Of a stretch of 64,000 nt of DNA, positions 1 through 7,242 are shown piece by piece. Position 1 is the first letter of the stretch; the number at the start of each line of letters is the position of its first letter. Position numbers and translations under genes: made by a program. A model generated the notes under the pieces. The model was not told where the DNA came from. It searched no databases and worked only from the letters and a program-made list of their open reading frames with translations. This DNA comes from CAKAHY01 sp963522175 (GTDB lineage Bacteria; Bacillota; Clostridia; Lachnospirales; Lachnospiraceae), in assembly GCA_963522175.1 (NCBI GenBank), contig CAUQXC010000003.1, forward strand, positions 62,001 through 126,000. The letters are read 5' to 3'.

Positions 1-389
1 GCCAGAGCCTTCCTTTCGATTTTTATTCCTTCCTCTATACGCTTTCCGTATGCCAGAGGATGTAATCTTCTTGTTTCTTTATACCTTTTTATTAATGCTT
101 CATCATCGGCATCCAAAAAGAGTATTTTATAGGCAATACCTTTTTCTTTTATTTCATCGAGAACCGGTTTAAGCTTTGCAAGCCCCTCTCCGCTTCTTAT
201 GTCTATACCCAAAGCCGTCTTTTTAACTTCCTCGGCAGAGCGTGAAAGTAAATCAAAAAAAGTGCTTAAAAGTTCAACGGGAAGATTGTCTATGCAATTA
301 TATCCCATATCCTCCAAAAGCTTTAAGGCAACGGTCTTACCCGAACCGCTCATTCCGCTGACAATGATTATTTCATCTTTACCAAGCAT
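1..389 (-). CDS. rapZ: RapZ/YvcJ RNase adapter, N-terminal part (cut by window edge)
   Basis: About 129 codons are visible; the C-terminus lies outside the window. The translation begins MLGKDEIIIVSGMSGSGKT, giving a P-loop at residues 12-19, then the family-typical CIDNLP and GIDIR stretches. RapZ/YvcJ proteins are GTP/ATP-binding proteins; in enterobacteria they act as an RNase E adapter controlling GlmS, and in Firmicutes the role is less certain. The ATG at 387-389 follows the murB stop by two bases and has GGGAG inside the end of murB, so the two are translationally coupled. The order hprK-murB-rapZ is standard in clostridia, usually followed by yvcK and whiA, which would lie off the left edge. 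Confidence 0.93.
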   Translation of the reverse strand, partial: MLGKDEIIIVSGMSGSGKTVALKLLEDMGYNCIDNLPVELLSTFFDLLSRSAEEVKKTALGIDIRSGEGLAKLKPVLDEIKEKGIAYKILFLDADDEALIKRYKETRRLHPLAYGKRIEEGIKIERKAL

Positions 390-391
390 TA

Positions 392-1285
392 TCAAAATTC
401 TCCCAATAATTTCACTTCTCTTTCAAGCTTGACACCGAATTTGTCATATACCTCTTTTTGTATATGGCATATCAGCTCAAAAATCTCGGAAGCGGAAGCT
501 TTTCCTTTATTTACCACAAAACCTGCATGCTTATCGGAAACTTGGGCATCTCCTATGCTGTATCCCATAAGTCCTGCATCCGATATAAGCTTACCTGCAA
601 AATGTCCCTCAGGTCTTTTAAATGTGGAACCTGCACTAGGTAAATCCAAAGGCTGTTTATCTCTTCTTCTAAAATCGAAATCATCCATTTTTTCTTTTAT
701 TTTCGCATGCTCGCCCTTGGCAAGCTTAATTCTTGCAGATAAAATCACCCTGTTTTTTTCTTCAACATTACTGTGTCTGTATGAAAGCTCCAACTCCTTT
801 GCAGACAGGTAATTTACACTTAAATCTTCTTCCAAAACTTTGACGCCCAGAAGGATATCCTTCATTTCACCGTCATAGGCACCCGCATTCATAAAAACGG
901 CACCCCCTACGGTTCCCGGAATACCGCTTGCAAATTCAAAGCCCGTAAGCTCGTTTTCAAGCAAAAACAAAGCAAGCCTTCTCATTAAGGTTCCGGCATG
1001 AGCCTCCACAATATTGTCTTCAAGAAGCGTGATTTTTTTCAGCTTCAGGGTACTGAGAATAAGACCTTCATAGCCCTTGTCGCTAACAAGAAGATCGCTT
1101 CCGTTTCCGATGATATAATACCTAAGTTTATTTTCTTTGCAATATCTTATAATTTTTGCAAGCTCTTCATCGCTTTCGGGTTCGGCAAACATCCTCGCCC
1201 TTCCCCCGGCTTTAAATGTCGTGTGCTTTGACATATCTTCATTTTCTCTGATATTTTTAATTATAGATAAAAGCTCATTTGGCAT
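392..1285 (-). CDS. murB: UDP-N-acetylenolpyruvoylglucosamine reductase
   Basis: This 297-residue flavoprotein performs the second step of UDP-MurNAc synthesis, reducing the enolpyruvyl ether with NADPH in the cytoplasm. The FAD-binding part shows GNGSDLLV at residues 60-67 and GIPGTVGGAVFMNAGAY at about 121-137. The C-terminal domain has SAGSTFKRPEGHFAGKLI, which contains the catalytic serine that protonates the substrate. Length fits the short (type II) MurB of Firmicutes. The gene starts 24 bases after hprK and its stop lies two bases before the rapZ start, so it is the middle gene of a three-gene operon. The call is secure. Confidence 0.96.
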   Translation of the reverse strand: MPNELLSIIKNIRENEDMSKHTTFKAGGRARMFAEPESDEELAKIIRYCKENKLRYYIIGNGSDLLVSDKGYEGLILSTLKLKKITLLEDNIVEAHAGTLMRRLALFLLENELTGFEFASGIPGTVGGAVFMNAGAYDGEMKDILLGVKVLEEDLSVNYLSAKELELSYRHSNVEEKNRVILSARIKLAKGEHAKIKEKMDDFDFRRRDKQPLDLPSAGSTFKRPEGHFAGKLISDAGLMGYSIGDAQVSDKHAGFVVNKGKASASEIFELICHIQKEVYDKFGVKLEREVKLLGEF

Positions 1286-1309
1286 AATGTACTTCCTTTG
1301 CTTTTCAGG

Positions 1310-2248
1310 CTATTTGTTAAGGTTTGCCTGTACTCTGTTATACAGCTCCTGTGCCGCATTATAACCCATTTTCTTTTGTCTGTGATTTACAGCCGCCGAC
1401 TCGCATATAACCGCAAGGTTACGTCCCGGTCTTATAGGCAGGGTATGGCAAATAACTTTATTTCCGAGATACTCCGTATAATTGTCTTCCAGTCCCAATC
1501 TGTCGTACTCTTTTTCTCTGTTCCACTCTTCAAGCTGTATTACCATGTCTATTTGCTGAGTATCTTTAACACTTCCCACTCCGAATAATGCCTTTACATC
1601 TATTATTCCTATACCTCTGACCTCGATAAAATGCTTTGTAATATCAGGTGCCGAACCTATAAGAGTCTGCTCTGAAACCTTTCTGATCTCAACAACATCA
1701 TCGCTTACAAGTCTGTGTCCGCGTTTGATAAGCTCGAGTGCGGACTCGGACTTACCTATACCGCTGTCACCCGTTATAAGCACTCCTTCGCCGTATATAT
1801 CTACAAGCACTCCGTGTATGCTGATGCTCGGTGCAAGCTTTACCTTAAGCCATCTTATTATTTCAGCCATAATATCCGTCGTCGTCATATCCGTTACGAG
1901 GCAAGGCACTCCATAGTAGTTTGCAAGCTCAAGCATATCCTCATCCGGCTCCTGACTTCTTGCAAAAACAATGCACGGAAGCTTGTATGAGAGTAACTTG
2001 TCATACGTTTTTCTCTTGGTTTCGTGATCCAAGGTGTTTATAAATTGCTGCTCCACAAAACCTATAATCTGCACTCTTTGGCTGTCAAAATGATCAAAAA
2101 AACCGGCAAGCTGCAAAGCGGGACGATTGACATCCGGATGAACTATAACTATGTCATCCGTATTGATCTCCGGCGTAATGTTATTAAGCTGCATCAGTTC
2201 TATAAATTCGGTCAGCTGTACCCCTATGTTTGTATCTATCATGCTCAT
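1310..2248 (-). CDS. hprK: HPr kinase/phosphorylase
   Basis: This 312-residue bifunctional enzyme phosphorylates and dephosphorylates Ser46 of HPr, the central step of carbon catabolite control in Firmicutes. A helical N-terminal domain is followed by the kinase core: HGVLVD near residue 145, P-loop GDSGIGKS at 160-167, VSDDVVEI at 181-188, the signature EVRGIGIIDVKALFG near 209, and the C-terminal PIRPGRNLAVICESAA motif. It is first in the hprK-murB-rapZ operon. Two ATGs lie close together (codons 1 and 3); the Shine-Dalgarno is weak (AAAGGGC), so either may be used. A sigma-A-type promoter lies about 80 bases upstream. The prophage end stops about 85 bases beyond that promoter, so integration spared this operon. 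Confidence 0.96.
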   Translation of the reverse strand: MSMIDTNIGVQLTEFIELMQLNNITPEINTDDIVIVHPDVNRPALQLAGFFDHFDSQRVQIIGFVEQQFINTLDHETKRKTYDKLLSYKLPCIVFARSQEPDEDMLELANYYGVPCLVTDMTTTDIMAEIIRWLKVKLAPSISIHGVLVDIYGEGVLITGDSGIGKSESALELIKRGHRLVSDDVVEIRKVSEQTLIGSAPDITKHFIEVRGIGIIDVKALFGVGSVKDTQQIDMVIQLEEWNREKEYDRLGLEDNYTEYLGNKVICHTLPIRPGRNLAVICESAAVNHRQKKMGYNAAQELYNRVQANLNK

Positions 2249-2326
2249 TGTAAAAGCCCTTTCTTATATCAAAAATATATGTTATACAAAACTGCAAAAG
2301 GCTCATCCCTCGCAGTTATATAGCTT

Positions 2327-2355
2327 AGAATACCATATTACGGATGGCTGTGCAA
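2327..2355 (-). promoter_or_regulatory. Putative sigma-A promoter of hprK-murB-rapZ
   Basis: On the minus strand TTGCAC (2350-2355) and TATTCT (2327-2332) are separated by exactly 17 bases. It lies 79 bases upstream of the hprK start and is the only good match in the gap. The prophage attachment repeat begins about 85 bases further out, so the operon keeps its own promoter. Confidence 0.6.
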
Positions 2356-2440
2356 ATTAAAATTTAATATTTTAAGTATTCTTTACCGAATAGATAACAA
2401 AAAATACCTTAAATCTATACGGCAGATGCCATGAAGCATG

Positions 2441-2503
2441 ACACAAAAAATAAAAAGCCTTGAAAATCAAGACTTTTAAAGTGGAGATGACGGGATTTGA
2501 ACC
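2441..2503. repeat. attL: 63-bp attachment repeat with displaced tmRNA 3' end
   Basis: Identical base for base to 40765-40827. It carries, on the minus strand, the last 22 bases of tmRNA (T-arm and acceptor side) plus the tmRNA terminator hairpin (2453-2477). Past 2503 the match to tmRNA ends, so this copy is only a remnant and tmRNA itself is intact at the other end. A perfect repeat this long at a tRNA-like 3' end is the usual signature of tyrosine-integrase insertion. Confidence 0.95.
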
Positions 2504-2553
2504 TGTTTAATACTGTTTTACGTAAGCCGAACAAATAAGCCATTCTTGTTATA

Positions 2554-2575
2554 AAGCCCGCATATTTGCGGGCTT
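2554..2575. other. Hairpin in the attL-proximal non-coding stretch
   Basis: AAGCCCGCA (2554-2562) and TGCGGGCTT (2567-2575) form a perfect 9-bp stem with a 4-base loop. Neither side has a long T-tract, so it is not a convincing terminator. It lies between the att core and the TGCAACAC repeats, so it could be part of the recombination region. No gene is supported in 2504-2770. Confidence 0.5.
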
Positions 2576-2640
2576 GCAAAGCTTTTATATTTCTTATTTT
2601 AAAAATATCTTTCATCAAAAAGCTTGATTTTTCTCGACTA

Positions 2641-2659
2641 TGCAACACAAATGCAACAC
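2641..2659. repeat. Two TGCAACAC direct repeats (candidate integrase arm sites)
   Basis: TGCAACAC occurs at 2641-2648 and 2652-2659, 11 bases apart. The same octamer pair occurs at the other prophage end (40749-40756 and 40761-40768, 12 apart), inside the 3' end of int. Paired short repeats flanking the core on both sides are what arm-type sites of tyrosine integrases look like. The functional assignment is inference. Confidence 0.45.
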
Positions 2660-2716
2660 AATTTTAATTGTTTAATGTAAGGGCTATAAGCATTAAAAAA
2701 ACATTTCTTTTAGAAC

Positions 2717-2745
2717 TTTACTTTTTTGTCTCCTCATATTATAAT
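2717..2745 (+). promoter_or_regulatory. Putative promoter of the plus-strand DUF2335 pair
   Basis: TTTACT (2717-2722) and a perfect TATAAT (2740-2745) are spaced 17 bases apart, 26 bases before the first start codon. It lets the pair be expressed from the integrated prophage independently of the lytic operons, which run the other way. Confidence 0.55.
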
Positions 2746-2770
2746 CACAGAAAAGGAGGTAAGAATTTTT

Positions 2771-2971
2771 ATGGAAATAAGTTATGACTTTTATAAGGGT
2801 TTTAAAAGTGTATTTGATTTCGATATTACTCCTAAAAAGCATAAGTTTAAAACTAATGGTAATTACAGCAAAGAAGATTATCTGGCGCTAAAGGAGGATT
2901 GGGAAAATGTCGGAAGAGATATCAGAGGATCTATCAAAGAATACAGAAGTGCCAATAAACAATATAAATAA
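2771..2971 (+). CDS. Small hypothetical protein paired with DUF2335 protein
   Basis: A 66-residue acidic/basic protein (MEISYDFYKGFKSVFDFDIT at the start) with no membrane segment and no enzyme motif. The ATG at 2771 was chosen over an upstream non-ATG start because AGGAGG lies 11 bases before it. It overlaps the next gene by 65 bases in another frame, with the partner's ribosome site inside its end, which points to coupled translation. I recall similar small proteins preceding DUF2335 genes in other Firmicutes prophages, but function is unknown. Its place next to attL, on the strand opposite the lytic genes, suggests expression in the lysogen. Confidence 0.7.
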   Translation: MEISYDFYKGFKSVFDFDITPKKHKFKTNGNYSKEDYLALKEDWENVGRDIRGSIKEYRSANKQYK

Positions 2972-3374
2972 CACAAGCCCACAACAGATTGAAGAAGCAG
3001 AGTTGGTAGCCGATATAATTGTTCAAAAACAGCTGATACAAACAGAAATGTTCCAAGGGCCTATCCCTCATCCTGATACTCTTAAGGGTTACGAAGAAGT
3101 GGAAAAAGGAGCGGCAAACAGAATAATATCAATGGCTGAAAATCAAGCTTCACACCGTTTTAAAATGGAAGAGTTTGAGTTGAAATCTGCCTCGCGAGAC
3201 AGCTTGTTAGGCATTATCTGCGCTTTTTTATTATGTTTCATTCTAATTATTATCGGAGCAGCATTATGTTTTTATTCACAACATATTGCTGGCCAAATAA
3301 GCGGCACTCTTATGAGTGGCGGAGGTATAGCTCTGATAGCCAATACTTTTCTTAAAAATACAAAAAGACAATAG
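2907..3374 (+). CDS. DUF2335-family predicted membrane protein
   Basis: A 155-residue protein. An acidic, Gln/Glu-rich N-terminus is followed by GPIPHPDTLKGYEEVEKGAA and ENQASHRFKMEE, the core of the DUF2335 family. Two C-terminal hydrophobic segments follow (about residues 100-122 and 128-145). The start ATG has AAGGAGG just upstream inside the previous gene. DUF2335 proteins are common in prophages and other mobile elements and no biochemical role is established. The separate promoter and position beside attL make it a lysogenic-conversion candidate. A hairpin terminator follows the stop codon directly. Confidence 0.8.
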   Translation: MSEEISEDLSKNTEVPINNINNTSPQQIEEAELVADIIVQKQLIQTEMFQGPIPHPDTLKGYEEVEKGAANRIISMAENQASHRFKMEEFELKSASRDSLLGIICAFLLCFILIIIGAALCFYSQHIAGQISGTLMSGGGIALIANTFLKNTKRQ

Positions 3375-3405
3375 CAGAACCTAAATAAAAGGCTCTGCTA
3401 TTTTT
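3373..3405. terminator. Terminator between DUF2335 gene and endolysin
   Basis: AGCAGAACC (3373-3381) pairs with GGCTCTGCT (3391-3399), one mismatch, followed by ATTTTT on the plus strand. It lies between two convergent genes (stops at 3374 and 3409), so it probably ends both the plus-strand pair and the late lytic transcript. Confidence 0.75.
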
Positions 3406-3408
3406 CTA

Positions 3409-4140
3409 CTATTTCACCCTTTCACCGCTTATTCTGTCCAGTTCTCCGCTCTGTGCGGTCACCACGGAAGGATTTTTCACGCAGTAGCCTTCAGTATCAA
3501 AGAAATACAACTTTCCGCTTATTCGGACTGCATTGTTTATGTGATAGTTGTCTTTGTCATCATACACGTACCACCATCCGTGCTCGTTTCTGTTCCAGCC
3601 GCGCACGTATTTCGGTTTATATACCTCTTTTACATTACTGCCGTTTTCAAGTACTACAGCGGTATGATGAAACTCATACAAGAGTATATCCCCTCTTTTT
3701 AAATATTCATCAGTTGTTAGATATTTCTTGTCGGTAAGCACCTCGAACTCGTTTGTCGCAAGAAGTGCAGCCGCTTCGTTTCCTGTGTATATCTCTCCTG
3801 ATACATACACCCCTGCTGCATTAACACACACAGAGACAAGAGCGGAGCAGTCTGTTTCGCAAGGCTCATTAATAGCACCCACATTGAAACCATTCGCTCT
3901 ACATAGCTTGTACAACGTTGTACGCTGTCCTTGGTCATAACCTATGCGGTCATTCGCACAAGCGTCTTCCATTGCCTTTGCTATTTTTTCAGCAACAGCG
4001 GGTTTTTTAGCCCTCAAAACTTTATTCCATGGGCGGTTGTACCACTCTCGGATTGCAACTTCTTTCCCGTCTTGGTCTCCTGCTATACCTCCGCTGTACT
4101 TTCCTCTTTCATCCCTGCTTGCTTGCCCTATTTTTACCAT
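3409..4140 (-). CDS. Endolysin, NlpC/P60-like peptidase with C-terminal wall-binding region
   Basis: A 243-residue lysin, last gene of the late operon. The N-terminal catalytic domain has DCSALVSVCVNAAG around Cys98 (catalytic Cys after Asp) and YEFHHTAVVLENG around His158/159, matching the Cys-His arrangement of NlpC/P60-type peptidoglycan hydrolases. Residues 182-220 (GWNRNEHGWWYVYDDKDNYH, then SGKLYFFDTEGYC) resemble the aromatic-rich choline-binding/CW-binding repeats that target the wall. There is no signal peptide, so release depends on the holin genes upstream. The start has AGAAAGGAGAGAG before ATG. Exact bond specificity cannot be told from sequence. Confidence 0.85.
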   Translation of the reverse strand: MVKIGQASRDERGKYSGGIAGDQDGKEVAIREWYNRPWNKVLRAKKPAVAEKIAKAMEDACANDRIGYDQGQRTTLYKLCRANGFNVGAINEPCETDCSALVSVCVNAAGVYVSGEIYTGNEAAALLATNEFEVLTDKKYLTTDEYLKRGDILLYEFHHTAVVLENGSNVKEVYKPKYVRGWNRNEHGWWYVYDDKDNYHINNAVRISGKLYFFDTEGYCVKNPSVVTAQSGELDRISGERVK

Positions 4141-4199
4141 TTAACTCTCTCCTTTCTATATGCTTCTTCTGAAGTCATATATACCTCTTCTCAGTACAG

Positions 4200-4974
4200 C
4201 TAGCAAGAAGGCCGAAGCCCTCTTACTATCTCTTTTTCTCTTTCACTCAGTTCCCAGATTTGAACCTTTGCGGCTTTAGCTTCCTTTGCCGCCTTGGCTT
4301 CCTTTACGGCTTTAGCTATCGCCCACCCTTTTTCTGTTGAAATCAAAAAACCACCCCCGAAAACAGTTTTTTTTATAAGCTCGCTGGGCGTCAAGGGCTC
4401 GTATAAAATGCACGTCGTTCTCGTCAAGCGTAATGGCCGCACCTGTAGAGCTTATCGTGCCCAGTCCCGCTGCCGTTATAAGCTCAACGGGGTAAGTGTA
4501 TTTGTTTTGAGCTTTAGACACGTTATTGATGCGTTGTATTCTCCTTTGCAATTCAGGCACTGTTCTAATTTTGTGCGAATCAAGGTTCGTTACAAACGAT
4601 GTCGACACTTTAGCCCCATTTTCATAAGTGATATTAGTTTCTGTAACTAAAAAACACGCGCCCTTTTTGTTTCCGGAGAACAACGTTAAGCGAGGGGCGA
4701 ACAAAAAGAATTTTATGTTTTTAGCAAGATAAAAATCTAAAATCTCACTTAAAATCGAAAAAGGTGGATTGTCTATCACAACACACCCTTCTGGATAATT
4801 TACATTTTCGTAATCCCCGCCCGGATAAAATGGACGGACGATTTCGCGTCCATCCAGTCTGTACTCATTTACCGCCCATTCTTTTACTACCTCATAAACG
4901 GCGGGCGGTGTGTAGCAGTCATCCGTTGTTTTCTTCGGCTTGAATTTGTCAATAAAAGCTTGATAGTCCTGCAA
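4200..4974 (-). pseudogene. Phage methyltransferase-like protein (DNPPF motif), frameshifted at an A8 tract
   Basis: The first frame (4312-4974) gives KKTTDDCYTPPAVYEVV, RPFYPGGDYEN and DNPPF at residues 68-72, the motif IV signature of N6-adenine methyltransferases. It loses homology after RALDAQRAYKK. The overlapping frame to 4200 supplies the expected ending: FGGGFLIS, an alanine-lysine repeat (EAKAAK twice) and WELSEREKEIV. The two join cleanly if one A is removed from the eight-A run at 4367-4374 (T8 on the plus strand), giving YKKTVFGGGF. So the gene is a one-base insertion mutant, or is read by slippage on the homopolymer, or contains a sequencing error. It lies between the holin and the lysin. 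Catalytic activity is inferred only from the motif. Confidence 0.7.
4367..4374 (-). other. Homopolymer A8 tract at the frame change
   Basis: Eight T on the plus strand, A8 in the mRNA, exactly where the methyltransferase-like gene changes frame. A7 would restore one continuous frame of about 257 codons. Such runs are slip-prone for DNA and RNA polymerases. Confidence 0.7.
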
Positions 4975-4977
4975 CGC

Positions 4978-5172
4978 TTAATCCTCCTTCAACTCAGGAA
5001 GTCCTGCAAGGCTTGTAAGCAAAGACAAAACGCCTGCAAGTGTGCTCGCACTAGCCACCGCCACCCAATTAACCTCGCTCATCATAGCACTTGTACCGAT
5101 TGTTGCTATAGCTGTTTGTGCCACCGTTTTTAAAGCTCTCATTCCTGCTGCCACAAACCATTTCTTACTCAT
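4978..5172 (-). CDS. Phage holin (r1t-like)
   Basis: A 64-residue protein, MSKKWFVAAGMRALKTVAQT followed by two hydrophobic stretches separated by a short turn and a charged tail (LPELKED). This pattern, with the RALKTVAQTA segment before the first membrane helix, matches the small r1t-type phage holins that form the membrane lesion releasing the endolysin. It lies in the lysis module between a second small membrane protein and the methyltransferase-like gene. ATG follows GGAAAGGAG. Confidence 0.8.
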   Translation of the reverse strand: MSKKWFVAAGMRALKTVAQTAIATIGTSAMMSEVNWVAVASASTLAGVLSLLTSLAGLPELKED

Positions 5173-5174
5173 AA

Positions 5175-5495
5175 TTAAATACTCCTTTCCGGTAAGTCCA
5201 TAAATCTTTCATACAAGCTATCCATAACCCCATTAAGTCCAAGGTTATGATATTGCTCGTACATATTTTTAAAATTTTCTTTTGCATAAATCGGAGCGTA
5301 TCCTCGCTCTACATAGTCGTTGTAAATATCATACAACTCCTTGCGTAATAAAGCCTGTACTCCTTTTTGAACTGCTTTGCTTTCGGTATCAATCTTTTTT
5401 ATCTTGTCAAGTAATACTTTAGCAAATCCGACAAACATAGCCGGGAAGCCTATCACCATCAAAAATTGATACAGTTCAAATGAAATTTTAAACAT
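5175..5495 (-). CDS. Putative holin-associated membrane protein
   Basis: A 106-residue protein with one N-terminal membrane segment (about residues 7-28, LYQFLMVIGFPAMFVGFAKV) and a cytosolic domain with RKELYDIYNDYVERGYAPIY and MYEQYHNLGLNGVMDSLYE. The last motif recurs in many Firmicutes phages next to the holin. Families with this organisation are annotated as holin-like or phage membrane proteins. It stops two bases before the r1t-like holin, so the two are probably co-translated, perhaps as holin and modulator. That role is inference. Confidence 0.65.
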   Translation of the reverse strand: MFKISFELYQFLMVIGFPAMFVGFAKVLLDKIKKIDTESKAVQKGVQALLRKELYDIYNDYVERGYAPIYAKENFKNMYEQYHNLGLNGVMDSLYERFMDLPERSI

Positions 5496-5501
5496 TAAAA
5501 G

Positions 5502-5660
5502 TTACTCCTTTTTCTTTGCGTCGCTGTCTGTTGCCAAATCCTCACGCCCCTTTTCTTTTAACTTCCTTGCTACTCCGTCACGAAGCTTTGCCACAACTTT
5601 TTTAAAGCTGTACACTCCGTCAATTATAAGATTAGCAATCACTTCAAATAAATGTTCCAT
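5502..5660 (-). CDS. Small phage protein in the XkdX position
   Basis: A 52-residue reading frame: MEHLFEVIANLIIDGVYSFK, then a strongly charged C-terminus ending DAKKKE. ATG lies 8 bases after AAAGGAG, and the stop is 6 bases before the next start. It has an amphipathic N-terminal half and no membrane span long enough to be sure of. Position (after the fibre genes, before the holin genes) matches small XkdX-type or pre-holin proteins in PBSX-like phages, but the sequence is not diagnostic. Function unknown. Confidence 0.6.
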   Translation of the reverse strand: MEHLFEVIANLIIDGVYSFKKVVAKLRDGVARKLKEKGREDLATDSDAKKKE

Positions 5661-5673
5661 AAATGCTCCTTTC

Positions 5674-5943
5674 TTATCCAAGTGAATTCATTGTAAGTTC
5701 CGCAAGTGCCAAATCTGTCGTCTGTTGCTTCGCATTCAACTCTTCGAGTTTTTGCTTAAGTTCTTCCATTGCTTCGCCTGTTTTGTCTTTATAAAACTCA
5801 GGTCGTGGCTCTTTTCCGTCAACTGATATTCTGGCCAGAAGCTGACCCGCCGGAACTTCTACATCAAGCACGACAGGCTCCACATCTGCATTTAAGCTTG
5901 TCGTATAAATGTAGCCTGTCCTTTTGTCATATATAACTTTCAT
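5674..5943 (-). CDS. Hypothetical tail-fibre-associated protein with C-terminal coiled coil
   Basis: An 89-residue protein. The N-terminal half (MKVIYDKRTGYIYTTSLNAD, then VPAGQLLARISVDG) looks like a small beta domain, and the C-terminal half (EAMEELKQKLEELNAKQQTT) is a short coiled coil. This organisation is common for small proteins encoded right after tail fibres in Firmicutes phages, perhaps fibre chaperones or trimerisation parts. No enzyme motif is visible. The start has AGGAGG upstream and the gene follows the fibre gene by 17 bases. Confidence 0.6.
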   Translation of the reverse strand: MKVIYDKRTGYIYTTSLNADVEPVVLDVEVPAGQLLARISVDGKEPRPEFYKDKTGEAMEELKQKLEELNAKQQTTDLALAELTMNSLG

Positions 5944-5960
5944 ATAAAACCTCCTTTTTC

Positions 5961-7241
5961 TTAATTTATAAATTCAATATGATTGAAAATCATTTCTACA
6001 TGGCTTGCCCTTAAGAACTCTGTTCCCGCTCCGACCGCCATGTAAAAATGACCGTTTAGGTCAGCAACATTCATTTCAAGCCACATCTGCTGCCCTGCTT
6101 TAAATCTGGCGTCTTGAATAGCAGCATAATACTCCGCCGCTCTTGCAGCTCCTTTACACTGACTAAGACGGTTTGAGTTTATCTCAGTCAAGCTATCTAC
6201 GTGTACTACACTCATAGCAATTCTAAGCACAGACTTTAACCAAGGTTTCCCTCTGTCACTACCATCAAGATACCTTGCTGACGTACTTAAGATTTTAAAA
6301 CCCACCTTAATTGTCCTAAAGGGTGTTAGGTTTACAGAGTGGCTGAAAACGTAAGAAGCTAAAAACTGCGTATCAAAAGCCTCATCATTTTGTTGACCTG
6401 AAGGTCTTTCAGAACGGATGAACAATCCGCCGTTTTTTATGCCGGGCGTTTTACATATCTGCCCGGTATGACCTATAAAATCTGTAGTGCTGTAGTCATT
6501 CCTATATTGGTAACTTTTAGCCCAGTCATTAAAGCCTAGGCTATTTTTTAAATTATGTAATCCCGCCACACCCGAAAGTAGTAAGCCATCGAATGTGGCT
6601 CCGTTAAAAGCCAGTTTGCCTATCGAATAATCCGGCATAGTACCTTGTATACCGAACAGATTTACGTTTTGTCTGATGTTATGAGCCAGCAAATCAGGCT
6701 CCTTCAGAAATACCCAGTTAGCGTTTTTAATGAGATGGTTATTAGGGATTTTAGACAAAACTCCCCATCCCCACAAAGGATGATTTATCGCATGTCCTTC
6801 ATCATTCCACGCTATTAATACATCAGAATGACCACTTCTCGCACTGTCCCAGATTGGTATGCTGCCTTTCATACCCGCAATCGTTGCGCTTGAAAGAACG
6901 TTCCATGGTTGCAAATCCGGTTCGGGCTTAAAAACAAAGTCCGCTTGTTCATCCAGAGCAAGCCTCTTACCGTTCTGTTTCAAAGCTGTTATAATACCTC
7001 GTCCGTGTTTCGGACTGTCTATAACACCCCCCGTCTTCCAAACGTCAGGTCTTGTAAAAGCGTTAAATACATTTGGCAGGTCTGTATCTACTTGCTTTAA
7101 AGGGATAGTGCCCTCTACTACTTCATCATTGCTGTCAGAAGTAAGTGTGCTTTTACCTTCCAGTACATCGGCTTTTGAAGCAGTTACATCCTCACTATTA
7201 ATTCCGCCTGAACCCCCTTGCATTAAAATTGCCTCAGCCAT
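5961..7241 (-). CDS. Putative tail fibre/receptor-binding protein
   Basis: A 426-residue protein at the distal end of the tail operon. The N-terminus has a Gly-rich stretch (MQGGSGGINSEDVTASKADVLEGKST), common in phage adhesins of Clostridia that attach to the baseplate. The C-terminal half (from about residue 210) looks like a beta-sandwich ending NHIEFIN. Position between the baseplate genes and the lysis module supports receptor binding. No catalytic motif is seen. A gene of this type decides host range, so divergence from relatives is expected. Confidence 0.65.
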   Translation of the reverse strand: MAEAILMQGGSGGINSEDVTASKADVLEGKSTLTSDSNDEVVEGTIPLKQVDTDLPNVFNAFTRPDVWKTGGVIDSPKHGRGIITALKQNGKRLALDEQADFVFKPEPDLQPWNVLSSATIAGMKGSIPIWDSARSGHSDVLIAWNDEGHAINHPLWGWGVLSKIPNNHLIKNANWVFLKEPDLLAHNIRQNVNLFGIQGTMPDYSIGKLAFNGATFDGLLLSGVAGLHNLKNSLGFNDWAKSYQYRNDYSTTDFIGHTGQICKTPGIKNGGLFIRSERPSGQQNDEAFDTQFLASYVFSHSVNLTPFRTIKVGFKILSTSARYLDGSDRGKPWLKSVLRIAMSVVHVDSLTEINSNRLSQCKGAARAAEYYAAIQDARFKAGQQMWLEMNVADLNGHFYMAVGAGTEFLRASHVEMIFNHIEFIN

Positions 7242-7242
7242 A

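Noticed and set aside
2415..2648. 77-codon minus-strand frame across attL
   Set aside because: It runs through the att repeat, terminator and tmRNA remnant; it arises from the join and has no homology-like features.
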